Source of the DNA: Marinibacterium profundimaris
GTDB taxonomy: Bacteria > Pseudomonadota > Alphaproteobacteria > Rhodobacterales > Rhodobacteraceae
Direction: 5' to 3'
Assembly: GCF_002210095.1 (NCBI RefSeq)
Contig: NZ_AQQR01000031.1
Coordinates: 1 to 35,096 of the forward strand
DNA length: 35,096 bases
Positions 18,325-25,504 of the stretch are shown here, one piece after another (the stretch's first letter is position 1; each line of letters starts with the position of its first letter). A program made the position numbers and the translations under genes. The notes below the pieces were generated by a model, which saw nothing but the letters and a program-made list of their open reading frames with translations, did not search any database and was not told the origin of the DNA.

Positions 18325-19149
18325 TTAGTGCGACATGAATACCGGCACCTTCGTCGACCGGATCACCTCGTGGGTCACGCCGCCGAAAAGGTCCTGTGAA
18401 AACTTGCTGTGTTCATAGGCACCCATGATAATCAGCTTGGCATCCAGTTCCGCGGCTGTTTCCTGAATGGTACTGGCGATGCTTTTCCCGGATCTCGCCC
18501 GCTCTATGTGTTTGGCGTGAACTCCATGGCGCTCCAGATGCGTCAGGATATCGTTCCCTTCCGGCATGTCAGGCAGGCCGCCACCGACGGTCACGATAGA
18601 GACCTTGCGCGGCTTTTCCTCCAGAATATACATGGCGTCGTTGAGGGCCCGGGCCGCCGAACGCTTGCCATCCCACGCGACAAGAGCATGGGCCGCAGGT
18701 TTATCGGCTTCGTATTCATCGGGCACAACCAGGACCGGGCGACCGCTTTCAAGTGCCATCAGGTCCGGGCTTACGGCGCGAAATTCGTCTGACGGCAACT
18801 TGGGCTGATAGCCCGTTACGATAAAATCGAAGTTGCGGGCGACCTGTGTAATGCTGAGCTTTCCGATCTCATCGGGCATCAGGAAACGGGCGCGATCACC
18901 AAGACCCGCAGCCGCCGTCACTTCCATGAACAATTCCCGCGATGCCGCGATTTTCTCACGTCTCACGTGCCCGAGCTTTTCAAGCAATTCTTCGGTCAGC
19001 CCCAGCACTTGTTCGAAGTACGAGGTCGAACTGCCATAAACTCCGGTCAACCATGCCTCGTGGGTTGCGGCAATTCTTGCCGCATGCCGCAAACTGTTGG
19101 GAAAACCAGAACTGCCGGAATGTGCAAGCAGGATGTTTTTTATACTCAT
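18325..19149 (-). CDS. Tandem universal stress protein (UspA domains)
   Basis: 274 residues from ATG 19149 (GAGGCGAAA just upstream). Two Usp-like halves are seen. The first starts MSIKNILLAHSGSSG. The second starts at about ALVAWDGKRSAARAL and ends with IIMGAYEHSKFSQDLFGG and STKVPVFMSH. Such proteins act in cytoplasmic stress tolerance, often by binding ATP. Its promoter has the shared TTAG-type element, which suggests co-induction with the aromatic pathway, perhaps to cope with toxic intermediates. Confidence 0.88.
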   Translation of the reverse strand: MSIKNILLAHSGSSGFPNSLRHAARIAATHEAWLTGVYGSSTSYFEQVLGLTEELLEKLGHVRREKIAASRELFMEVTAAAGLGDRARFLMPDEIGKLSITQVARNFDFIVTGYQPKLPSDEFRAVSPDLMALESGRPVLVVPDEYEADKPAAHALVAWDGKRSAARALNDAMYILEEKPRKVSIVTVGGGLPDMPEGNDILTHLERHGVHAKHIERARSGKSIASTIQETAAELDAKLIIMGAYEHSKFSQDLFGGVTHEVIRSTKVPVFMSH

Positions 19150-19190
19150 TTTCGCCTCGCAGTTCGATCTTTCCAAATCCGATTACCAGA

Positions 19191-19218
19191 CTTATACTTA
19201 GATGTCTATGGTTGTGAA
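19191..19218 (-). promoter_or_regulatory. Promoter with TTAG-N4-CTAT operator for the stress protein
   Basis: On the minus strand: -35 TTCACA (19218-19213), a 16-base spacer and a strong -10 TATAAG (19196-19191). The spacer contains the element TTAG (19198-19201), ATGT, CTAT (19206-19209) in + strand reading, placed as in the other regulon promoters. Confidence 0.6.
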
Positions 19219-19388
19219 TTTGGGATCGCCGGGGTTATCGGTGCAACCTTTGGCCGAATGGCCATGATCCTCGCCTATTCCGGAATGCCCGAGGTCGGCA
19301 AACATATGGCATGGTGATCGGCGCAGCCTTTGCCGCGACCCCACGGAATACCCCGATGAACGCGGCCTTTCATGGGGACAGGACATCA

Positions 19389-19417
19389 TGCGCGGCCCGG
19401 CAAGACCAGGCCGCGCA
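19389..19417 (-). terminator. Hairpin after the amidohydrolase gene
   Basis: TGCGCGGCC (19389-19397) and GGCCGCGCA (19409-19417) form a perfect 9-bp stem with an 11-base loop, ten bases past the amidohydrolase stop. No T run follows on the minus strand, so termination efficiency is uncertain. Confidence 0.45.
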
Positions 19418-19426
19418 ATTATTGCA

Positions 19427-20665
19427 TCAGCCCTGCTTGCGGGCTTCAAGCTTCCACTCGGACATTACCGGATCGAGGTTGAACAGCTTTTGCGCGTTCC
19501 CACCGAGAATGTTCCGTTTTGCCGTTTCATCAAGGAACGGAATGTCGTGGATCGTGCTGGGCAGGTCCATATCCCAGTGCGGATAGTCGGACGAGTACAG
19601 CAATTGCGACTCCGCGTTCATCATCTTGAACGTGACTTCCAGGGCTTCCTTGTTGTCCACCAGTTCGATCGGCTGAGAAGAATAGAACATCTCGCGCATG
19701 TAATCGCTCGGCTTCTTCTTGAGAAGCGGCGCGTCCGAGGTGCGCATCATGTATTCATTGTCCAAACGCTGCATCAGGAACGGAACCCAGGCAAGGCCGC
19801 TTTCGATCCACATGGTGTTCAGCTTCGGGAACCGCTCGGGCATACCGTTCAGAACCCAGTTCGTCATGTGGATGATGTTACAGAAGCTGAACCCGAGGGC
19901 ATGAACCGAAATGAACTTGTTCAGCTGCGCCAGGGACGTATCTGCCCAGTGATAGGCCGCGTGGAAACCAAGCGGCATACCGTGTTCTTCCAGCTTGGCA
20001 TAGATGCGCATGTTCACACTGTCATGCACCGGTCGCTTGAGGTAGCCCGTCGACAGGAAGCCGACGACGCCTTTTTTCTCGGCGAACTCGTCAATCATCT
20101 TTTCCGCTTCATGCGGTTCGTTCATCGGAAGATAGACCATCGACACGATGCGCTTGTCTTCTTCCAGGATACGTTCGCACAGCCAGCGGTTATAAGCCCG
20201 CGCCATCGCCACCTCGACCTCGACTTGCGGATGGGTTGCAAGCAGCAGCATCGGGGTCGGGAAAAGGCAGGCCATGTCGACCCCCATCGCGTCCATCCAG
20301 CGCCGGGTCAGCGTGATGTCGCGATGCGGTTTCTCGGGGACCACTTCCTTGTTACGACCGGCATAGCGCGTCACGCGCCCGGCCATGTCCTGAGAGCCGA
20401 TTGCCTGCGGGATCAGGCCGGCACGCCCCACGTTCCCCGCCGACAGACCGAGATGCCGCATGACCGGGTCATCCATGTACTGCAGGATTTCGGGCAGGGC
20501 CTCGGTTTCATAGTGGTGGCTGTCCACGTCGCAAATGAAGAAATCCTTGTAGTTCCGGTCTTCTGCCTGTTTGCGCGCGTTTTTCAGAAGTTTGGTGGTA
20601 TTGAACTCCTTGATCGCCGGATCATTATCCGTGCTGAAGTTCATCGTATTCCCAGTAAGAGACAT
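19427..20665 (-). CDS. Amidohydrolase-superfamily metalloenzyme (ACMSD-like), possibly a Rieske-ferredoxin-dependent oxygenase
   Basis: 412 residues from ATG 20665 (AAGGGAG nine bases upstream). TIM-barrel amidohydrolase_2 type. The strand-1 metal motif is replaced by ICDVDSHHYE (Asp46, Asp48, His50, His51). Other candidate ligands are His235/His239 in GFHAAYHWAD, His266, Glu288 and Asp360 in LLYSSDYPHWD. Most relatives are non-oxidative decarboxylases or hydrolases. However, this gene is the third in an operon with a free Rieske ferredoxin and a 99-residue protein. That partner set recalls amidohydrolase-fold binuclear monooxygenases such as isobutyrate hydroxylase AibH1H2, which receive electrons through a Rieske ferredoxin. 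The oxidative role is inference; the superfamily assignment is firm. Confidence 0.78.
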   Translation of the reverse strand: MSLTGNTMNFSTDNDPAIKEFNTTKLLKNARKQAEDRNYKDFFICDVDSHHYETEALPEILQYMDDPVMRHLGLSAGNVGRAGLIPQAIGSQDMAGRVTRYAGRNKEVVPEKPHRDITLTRRWMDAMGVDMACLFPTPMLLLATHPQVEVEVAMARAYNRWLCERILEEDKRIVSMVYLPMNEPHEAEKMIDEFAEKKGVVGFLSTGYLKRPVHDSVNMRIYAKLEEHGMPLGFHAAYHWADTSLAQLNKFISVHALGFSFCNIIHMTNWVLNGMPERFPKLNTMWIESGLAWVPFLMQRLDNEYMMRTSDAPLLKKKPSDYMREMFYSSQPIELVDNKEALEVTFKMMNAESQLLYSSDYPHWDMDLPSTIHDIPFLDETAKRNILGGNAQKLFNLDPVMSEWKLEARKQG

Positions 20666-20686
20666 ATTATCTCGCTCCCTTGATCG

Positions 20687-20986
20687 TTATTGTTTCAGCG
20701 TCTGCCACATACCGAGTTCGAATACCGCCACATCGGCAGCATCGAGAATCCCGGTTGCGGCAACTGCAACATCCGTCGCTGAAACGTTGTTGTTGTCTGG
20801 AAAGGCAGGGAACTCCTTGTCGCTTTCCCGATACTTGGCAAACGCGGTCACAACCTCGGCGAACACCGCCTGGAATTGTGCCGGGTTCAACCCGCTGGTT
20901 TCCGGCTCGCGCAGGGCTTGCAAAACGGCGTTAACCGATGCGTCCAACCCGGTGGCTTCAGCAGTCATTTTCTCAAATTTCGACAT
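20687..20986 (-). CDS. Small orphan protein between Rieske ferredoxin and amidohydrolase genes
   Basis: 99 residues from ATG 20986, set by GGAGAGG three bases upstream; a second ATG at 20968 is possible. It overlaps the Rieske gene by 14 bases, so translation is coupled. It is predicted mostly helical, acidic, without signal peptide or membrane segment. Recognisable blocks are LNPAQFQAVFAEVVTAF and ATDVAVAATGILDAADVAVF. I do not recognise a family. Its fixed place between an electron carrier and a metalloenzyme suggests a coupling or auxiliary subunit, which is inference. Confidence 0.8.
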   Translation of the reverse strand: MSKFEKMTAEATGLDASVNAVLQALREPETSGLNPAQFQAVFAEVVTAFAKYRESDKEFPAFPDNNNVSATDVAVAATGILDAADVAVFELGMWQTLKQ

Positions 20987-21338
20987 AGACCTCTCCATCC
21001 CGTTCGGTCACCTTGTATCGCTTGAGGCGAATTTTCGGATCGCCCACGGCTTCTCCGGTTTCCATTTTGAATTCCCAGCCGTGCCAGGGGCACACGAAGT
21101 GCATCTCGCTTTCGTCGAAGTTCTGTTGGAGCGCGCGCTGCTGGTCGTCGAATTCGACACAAACCCGGGGCATCCTCAGGCCTTCGCAAACTGGTCCGCC
21201 CTGGTGAGGGCATACGTTCTTGTATGCGACGACATCCCCGTTGTGACGTATAATGCCGATCTCAACTCCGTCGACCTCGCAGATTTTCACGGTCGTATCG
21301 CTGAGGTCGGACGAAGCACATAATAGTTTTTCCGGCAT
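20973..21338 (-). CDS. Rieske-type [2Fe-2S] ferredoxin
   Basis: 121 residues. The Rieske motifs are complete: CPHQGGPV (Cys43, His45) and CPWHGWEF (Cys83, His86), separated by a longer than usual loop (about 38 residues, with CEGLRMPRVCVEFDDQQ). No catalytic domain, so it is a free electron carrier. The phthalate dioxygenase reductase in this window already has its own plant-type ferredoxin domain, so this protein is more likely the partner of the amidohydrolase encoded in the same operon. No dedicated reductase is next to it; the phthalate reductase or a host enzyme may supply electrons. It is divergent from the MarR gene at 21461. Confidence 0.92.
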   Translation of the reverse strand: MPEKLLCASSDLSDTTVKICEVDGVEIGIIRHNGDVVAYKNVCPHQGGPVCEGLRMPRVCVEFDDQQRALQQNFDESEMHFVCPWHGWEFKMETGEAVGDPKIRLKRYKVTERDGEVYVEI

Positions 21339-21371
21339 AAAAGCTCCTCCGTTTATTGCCTGGCTTGGTCA

Positions 21372-21402
21372 TACCAATTGGTAAGATTGTCTTACTATAA
21401 GA
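21372..21402. promoter_or_regulatory. Operator array in the Rieske-operon / marR divergent region
   Basis: Three alternating half-sites TAAGA (21382-21386), TCTTA (21390-21394) and TAAGA (21398-21402) are separated by TTG and CTA. The first two extend to the perfect inverted repeat GTAAGA-TTG-TCTTAC. A 12-base palindrome TACCAATTGGTA (21372-21383) overlaps the left edge. The position between the divergent genes fits a MarR-type binding site controlling both. Confidence 0.6.
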
Positions 21403-21460
21403 TATGCTCTAGAATTGTCAATAAAATAAGAAATCTAATCTAAGGCATTACGATATCGGC

Positions 21461-21895
21461 TTGAATCACTCCCCTTCCCGCAAACGCGGTCTCGGAGCAT
21501 CGCTTCGTCTGTCCCACCATCTCTATGGCAAGCTGTTGCAGAAACAGCTGATCGATTCTGATCTGAGCATGGCGCAGTACATCCACCTCAGAAGCCTGCG
21601 GGAGGAAGGCGCGCTCAGCCAATCCGAGCTTTCAGCGATTCTCGGTATTGAAAAGGCTTCTTCCACGCGCGTTCTGGACGAGCTTGAGCAGCGGCAGCTG
21701 ATCCTGCGTGAACGTAACCGCGAAGACAGGCGCGTGGTCGTTGTCAGCCTCTCCGATCAAGGCCGGAAAAAGATTGACCAGGCCATGAAAGCGGCGCGCA
21801 CTGCGGCTGATCGTGCGTCAAGGGGCTTCGAAGAAGATGAGCTTTTGCAGCTTTTTGCCGCGATGGACAAACTGATCGGGAATCTCTCCTCCTGA
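21461..21895 (+). CDS. MarR-family transcriptional regulator
   Basis: 144 residues from a TTG at 21461; no ATG start with a clear ribosome site is seen upstream, so the start is uncertain. The winged helix-turn-helix is clear: GALSQSELSAILGIEKASSTRVLDELE, then the wing with RNREDRRVVVVSLSDQGRKK. Dimerisation helices lie at both ends. It is divergent from the Rieske/amidohydrolase operon, with an array of inverted half-sites between them. It probably represses that operon and itself until a phenolic or aromatic-acid ligand binds. It is convergent with the transporter gene, 15 bases away. Confidence 0.88.
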   Translation: MNHSPSRKRGLGASLRLSHHLYGKLLQKQLIDSDLSMAQYIHLRSLREEGALSQSELSAILGIEKASSTRVLDELEQRQLILRERNREDRRVVVVSLSDQGRKKIDQAMKAARTAADRASRGFEEDELLQLFAAMDKLIGNLSS

Positions 21896-21910
21896 CGCGG
21901 ACAGGTCCGA

Positions 21911-22846
21911 TCATGCAAGGCCCGGTGCGACGGCCAACAGAACAACCCCGGAACCGGCAAGAGTCGCGGCAATATAGAATTTCCGCCCCGGGCGCCGTTC
22001 GGTCTTGAAGACATGCCCGGCCAACCATGCCGCGAAAAACATTTCGACCGACGATATGATCGCCACCACGGTGACACTGGTAAACATCAGCGAAAAGAAC
22101 AGGGCAACTTGCCCAATGGTCATGGCCCCACCCGCAAGCAATTGCCAGCCACTTGGCCTTTCAATCCGCAATGGGGCCACGGAGCCATTGCGCAGACGCA
22201 CCCCCGCGGAGGCAGCGAACCACAGCAATCCGGTCATTGCACCGATGAAAACACCGGCAAGCGGATCGGGCAGGGTCTGCATCGCCAGCTTCCGGGAAAC
22301 GAACGATGCCCCGTATCCCGCCGCCGAACTAAAGGCCATGACGCGGCCCTTGTTCTTTTCCTTCGGCGCGAAATCCCCCACGGCCATGGCCGTGGCTGTT
22401 TTAAGGTTTGTGCGCGTCATCATGATCAGCACCCCGCCCGTCACGAGAAGGAAGGCGATCACGATTGTCGGCGTGATGAGTTCACCGAGGAACAAGAATG
22501 CAAAGACCGCGGCAAAGACGGGAATCAATCGCCGGATGAATCCCGTTTCGATGGCCCCGGCCAATTCGACGGACCGGAAAAGAGTGAGCCGGCCGAGTAC
22601 ATTGCCCAGCAACCCCGCAACAACGAAATAAACGATGCCGATCAGGACGGCGTTGCCATAGACAGGCAGTTCCGGCCCCAGCAGCAGCCAAAGCACGCCG
22701 GAGGCCACGGCCGTCATGAGAACGGAAATGAACACATCATTTCCGCGGCCCTGGGCGGACTGGGAACTTTTGGCAATGGCGACCGAACCCAGCGCATAAC
22801 AAAATGCGCCGAGCATGGCGAGAAGGCCGCCAAAGCCAGCGGTCAT
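21911..22846 (-). CDS. EamA/DMT-superfamily transporter
   Basis: 311 residues, about ten membrane segments in two repeats, for example LLAMLGAFCYALGSVAIA at the start and FYIAATLAGSGVVLLAVAPGLA at the end. Typical EamA length. It is the last gene of the phthalate operon, 24 bases after the orphan 147-aa gene. Direction and substrate cannot be read from the sequence; import or efflux of an aromatic acid is likely from context. Confidence 0.85.
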   Translation of the reverse strand: MTAGFGGLLAMLGAFCYALGSVAIAKSSQSAQGRGNDVFISVLMTAVASGVLWLLLGPELPVYGNAVLIGIVYFVVAGLLGNVLGRLTLFRSVELAGAIETGFIRRLIPVFAAVFAFLFLGELITPTIVIAFLLVTGGVLIMMTRTNLKTATAMAVGDFAPKEKNKGRVMAFSSAAGYGASFVSRKLAMQTLPDPLAGVFIGAMTGLLWFAASAGVRLRNGSVAPLRIERPSGWQLLAGGAMTIGQVALFFSLMFTSVTVVAIISSVEMFFAAWLAGHVFKTERRPGRKFYIAATLAGSGVVLLAVAPGLA

Positions 22847-22870
22847 CGGGAATGTTCCGACAGCACGAAG

Positions 22871-23314
22871 CTACCTGGCATCAGCAACAAGCTGCTCAAG
22901 GAAGCGGTCAGAGGACATGACCTCGCGCATCGGCAGCTTTTCTTGCGTCTCCATGAGTTCGGTCGAGAAGGTCAGGCCTTGCCCATCCCAGAACCACCAA
23001 TAGATGATTTCGCCTTTCTTTCCCCGAATAGGCATTCTGAATGTCGGGAATTTCCGTTCCCCACGCGGGATTTCGACATTCTCGACACGGGAATGCTTCA
23101 ACCCGAGTTTCTTCAGAACGCCCGATAGCGGAACCATCGCCATGGGGGACTCTTCGGTTGCCAGGACAGTGACATTCTCGGGTCGGCTTTTGTACGGACC
23201 CGAGAGAAATTTGACCACCGGCGGATAGCTCGGGTGGGTATGCGTCAACTGAACATAGGCCAGCCCCTTGGGCGTTTCGACCTCGACAATATCGCCGGGC
23301 TGATACTCTTCCAT
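22871..23314 (-). CDS. Conserved-looking hypothetical protein in the phthalate operon
   Basis: 147 residues from ATG 23314. The start follows AGGAG presented in a hairpin loop. The protein starts MEEYQPGDIVEVETPKGLAY, a small beta-rich fold reminiscent of Imm26-like or RNA-binding SH3-like barrels, and has a tryptophan-rich IIYWWFWDGQG segment. No signal peptide, membrane helix or cofactor motif. Longer upstream frames overlap pht5 and are unlikely. I do not recognise a function. Its place between the decarboxylase and transporter genes ties it to phthalate use. Confidence 0.75.
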   Translation of the reverse strand: MEEYQPGDIVEVETPKGLAYVQLTHTHPSYPPVVKFLSGPYKSRPENVTVLATEESPMAMVPLSGVLKKLGLKHSRVENVEIPRGERKFPTFRMPIRGKKGEIIYWWFWDGQGLTFSTELMETQEKLPMREVMSSDRFLEQLVADAR

Positions 23315-23332
23315 TTTAACACTCCTGTTAAA
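23315..23332 (-). promoter_or_regulatory. Hairpin presenting the ribosome-binding site in its loop
   Basis: TTTAAC (23332-23327 on the minus strand) and GTTAAA (23320-23315) can form a 6-bp stem whose six-base loop is AGGAGT. The stem also contains the pht5 stop codon and abuts the ATG at 23314. It may tune translation of the hypothetical gene or couple it to pht5. Confidence 0.45.
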
Positions 23333-24320
23333 GGCTGTAGGCTTCCAAAGTCGATGGGTGGAATAATTCCTCGATTCCGACACGGCGCGGCGAAAGGCCC
23401 TGGCTCGCGTGGTAATCAAGGAACTTGTCCAGCACATGGGCGTTCGCGCCAACCCCGTAACTCCACGGGTCATCCCCCATCAGGGTGTGAACCCGGTTGA
23501 GGGTATCCTCGACAAACGGCATCGTGACCTTGGTGGCCGACGTGTCTGACAGCGCCTCTTCGGCCAGCCGCTTTGACTGAGTAAACGCCTTGAGCAACGC
23601 AGCGGGCAGGAAAGGATATTCCTCGGCAAGGCTTCGGCGGACACCCAGAACATGCATGATCGGGAAAATCTTGGTCCGCTCGAAATAATCCTCCGCGGCA
23701 GAGATGCTGTCGGAAAACAGCCGCCCGACATGCGGGTGCCCCTCGGCGAAGCAACGCGGCCAGCGCGGACCGACAAAGCCGTCGATCTCACCGGCTGCCA
23801 GCATCCCGTTCAGGGTGCTGCCTTCGGGGGCCTCTTCCATCGTGATGTCGTCCGGCAACTGAACCTTGATCTTCTCCGGCCGGCCCGGTGTATCCATACC
23901 GCCCCGCACCCAGACGATATCCGAAGATTTCACGCCGTATTCCTCTTCCAGAATACCGCGCACCCAGACATTGGCGGAAAGCTGATACTCGGCGATACCG
24001 ATGCGCTTGCCCTTCAGATCCTCGGGCTTCTCAATGCCCTTGTCCGTGCGGATATAAACCGACGTGTGCCGGAACGCACGGCTCAGGAAAACCGGGATGG
24101 CCACATAATGCGGATCACCGCGGGCAACCGAGATCGAATAGGACGACAGCGAAAGCTCGCTGATATCAAAGGCTTGATGCCGGAAAGCCCGGAAGAACAT
24201 TTCTTCCGGCGACAACAGCATCGGAATGGGATCGACCCCGTCGATCTGTACCCGTCCATCCACGATTGCCCGTGTCCGGTCGTAGTTTCCCATTGCAAGT
24301 GATAGATTTAGATTGCTCAT
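23328..24320 (-). CDS. pht5: 4,5-dihydroxyphthalate decarboxylase
   Basis: 330 residues. The start ATG overlaps the pht4 stop by four bases (ATGA). It has the periplasmic-binding-protein-like fold typical of this unusual decarboxylase (starts with YDRTRAIVDGRVQIDGVDPIPML; blocks FDISELSLSSYSISVARGD, GKRIGIAEYQLSANVWVRGIL and GEIDGFVGPRWP). There is no signal peptide, so it is cytoplasmic and not a transporter receptor. It converts 4,5-dihydroxyphthalate to protocatechuate, which feeds the pca genes. A related substrate cannot be excluded. Confidence 0.9.
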   Translation of the reverse strand: MSNLNLSLAMGNYDRTRAIVDGRVQIDGVDPIPMLLSPEEMFFRAFRHQAFDISELSLSSYSISVARGDPHYVAIPVFLSRAFRHTSVYIRTDKGIEKPEDLKGKRIGIAEYQLSANVWVRGILEEEYGVKSSDIVWVRGGMDTPGRPEKIKVQLPDDITMEEAPEGSTLNGMLAAGEIDGFVGPRWPRCFAEGHPHVGRLFSDSISAAEDYFERTKIFPIMHVLGVRRSLAEEYPFLPAALLKAFTQSKRLAEEALSDTSATKVTMPFVEDTLNRVHTLMGDDPWSYGVGANAHVLDKFLDYHASQGLSPRRVGIEELFHPSTLEAYSL

Positions 24321-25504
24321 TGCGTCCCCTCCCTGTGTTTTGTTCTGTACTGCCGCTGTAGCTCGACCGGCTGGCCGGTGTCAGCGGACTGCAAGATCGC
24401 ATGGCAGACCTCAAGGCTCGCAAGGCCCCACTCCCCTGTCTGGACAGGGGGCTCATCCTCACGAACTGCGGCCACCAGTGCATCGATAACGGTCCTGCGC
24501 GGCGCAGGACCGAATTTCGCTTCGATAAAGCTGCGTTCGGTATCCCCGAACACCTCGATACCGTCCGGCGTGAGTTTCAGGTCGGCACGATCGCAAAGTG
24601 CGATGACCGGCCCGAAATGTTCATTGTGTTTGGCGTCGACCGTCTTGCCGCCGCCGAAAGTCCGCGTCGTCTTGAGCCGGGCTTCCTCCTCGGGGTCGAG
24701 GTCCATCAGGGCGCGGCGCGCCCCGCCATAGGCACCGGGCTGTTTCCGCTGCCCCAGCTCTCCGACGTCGTTCATCCAGATATCGCTGTCGAAATGGGCG
24801 TACCCCGAATAGGTCAGGTTGGCGATACAGCCCGTCTCAAAGTTCATGAGCGCGGTAAACGCACCCTCTGTCGGGCGTTTCGGGTCCCATGCGCCGGTCA
24901 TGGCATAGATATTCTTGGCCATGCCCCCCGCCAACCGGCGAACGACATCGATCTGGTGAATGGCCTGGCTGAAAAGAACGCCTCCGCCCTCTTCGGTGCG
25001 AAGCTCTTCGGGGCGCCGGGGGCGATACAGGAAATCCGTGTAGTTCAGCGCCTGGATCATCCGCAACTGACCGAACTCACCGCTTTCGATCAACTGCGCG
25101 GCAAGGTCCACGGGCGGATCGAAGCTGTGGCTCGGGCCAACGATCATATGCACCCCGGCCTCGCGGACAGCCGCAACCATCTTGTCGGCATCTTCCATCG
25201 AGATCGCCAGGGGCTTTTCGACAAGAATATGCTTACCGGCACGCGCCGCTGCCAGAACATGATCGACATGCATCTGGTGCGGGGTCGCGATATAGATCGC
25301 CTCGACCGAGGGATCGGCGCAGAGGTCTTCGATAGCCGCATACCCCGTGCCGCCGTATTCCTTTTCAAAGGCGTTACGGCTTTCTTCCCTGGGGGCGGCG
25401 GCGGCGGTCAGCTTCACGCGGGAATCGGCGTCGAAAGTCGGCACCATGAGCATGAACGCACGCCCAAGTCCCGCAACGCCGAGGCGAACGGGATCAGAGG
25501 TCAA
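24317..25504 (-). CDS. pht4: Gfo/Idh/MocA dehydrogenase, cis-4,5-dihydrodiol phthalate dehydrogenase
   Basis: 395 residues. I place the start at TTG 25504: it is preceded by GGGGAGG at good spacing, begins MTSDPVRLGVAGLGRAF, and overlaps the reductase stop by 11 bases. The N-terminal Rossmann motif is GVAGLG. Other blocks are ATPHQMHVDHVLAAARAGKHI and VEKPLAIS (conserved EKP lysine), and VLFSQAIHQIDVVRRL with the catalytic-region histidine. In phthalate clusters this family oxidises the dihydrodiol from the dioxygenase to 4,5-dihydroxyphthalate with NAD(P)+. Position between reductase and decarboxylase supports that. Confidence 0.88.
   Translation of the reverse strand: MTSDPVRLGVAGLGRAFMLMVPTFDADSRVKLTAAAAPREESRNAFEKEYGGTGYAAIEDLCADPSVEAIYIATPHQMHVDHVLAAARAGKHILVEKPLAISMEDADKMVAAVREAGVHMIVGPSHSFDPPVDLAAQLIESGEFGQLRMIQALNYTDFLYRPRRPEELRTEEGGGVLFSQAIHQIDVVRRLAGGMAKNIYAMTGAWDPKRPTEGAFTALMNFETGCIANLTYSGYAHFDSDIWMNDVGELGQRKQPGAYGGARRALMDLDPEEEARLKTTRTFGGGKTVDAKHNEHFGPVIALCDRADLKLTPDGIEVFGDTERSFIEAKFGPAPRRTVIDALVAAVREDEPPVQTGEWGLASLEVCHAILQSADTGQPVELQRQYRTKHREGTQ

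Noticed and set aside
19388-20683. Plus-strand open frame of 431 codons
   Set aside because: Antisense of the amidohydrolase gene and of its hairpin; no recognisable domain.
23328-24320. ABC or TRAP substrate-binding protein instead of a decarboxylase
   Set aside because: The fold is binding-protein-like, but there is no signal peptide and it is coupled to pht4; this matches the known 4,5-dihydroxyphthalate decarboxylase family.
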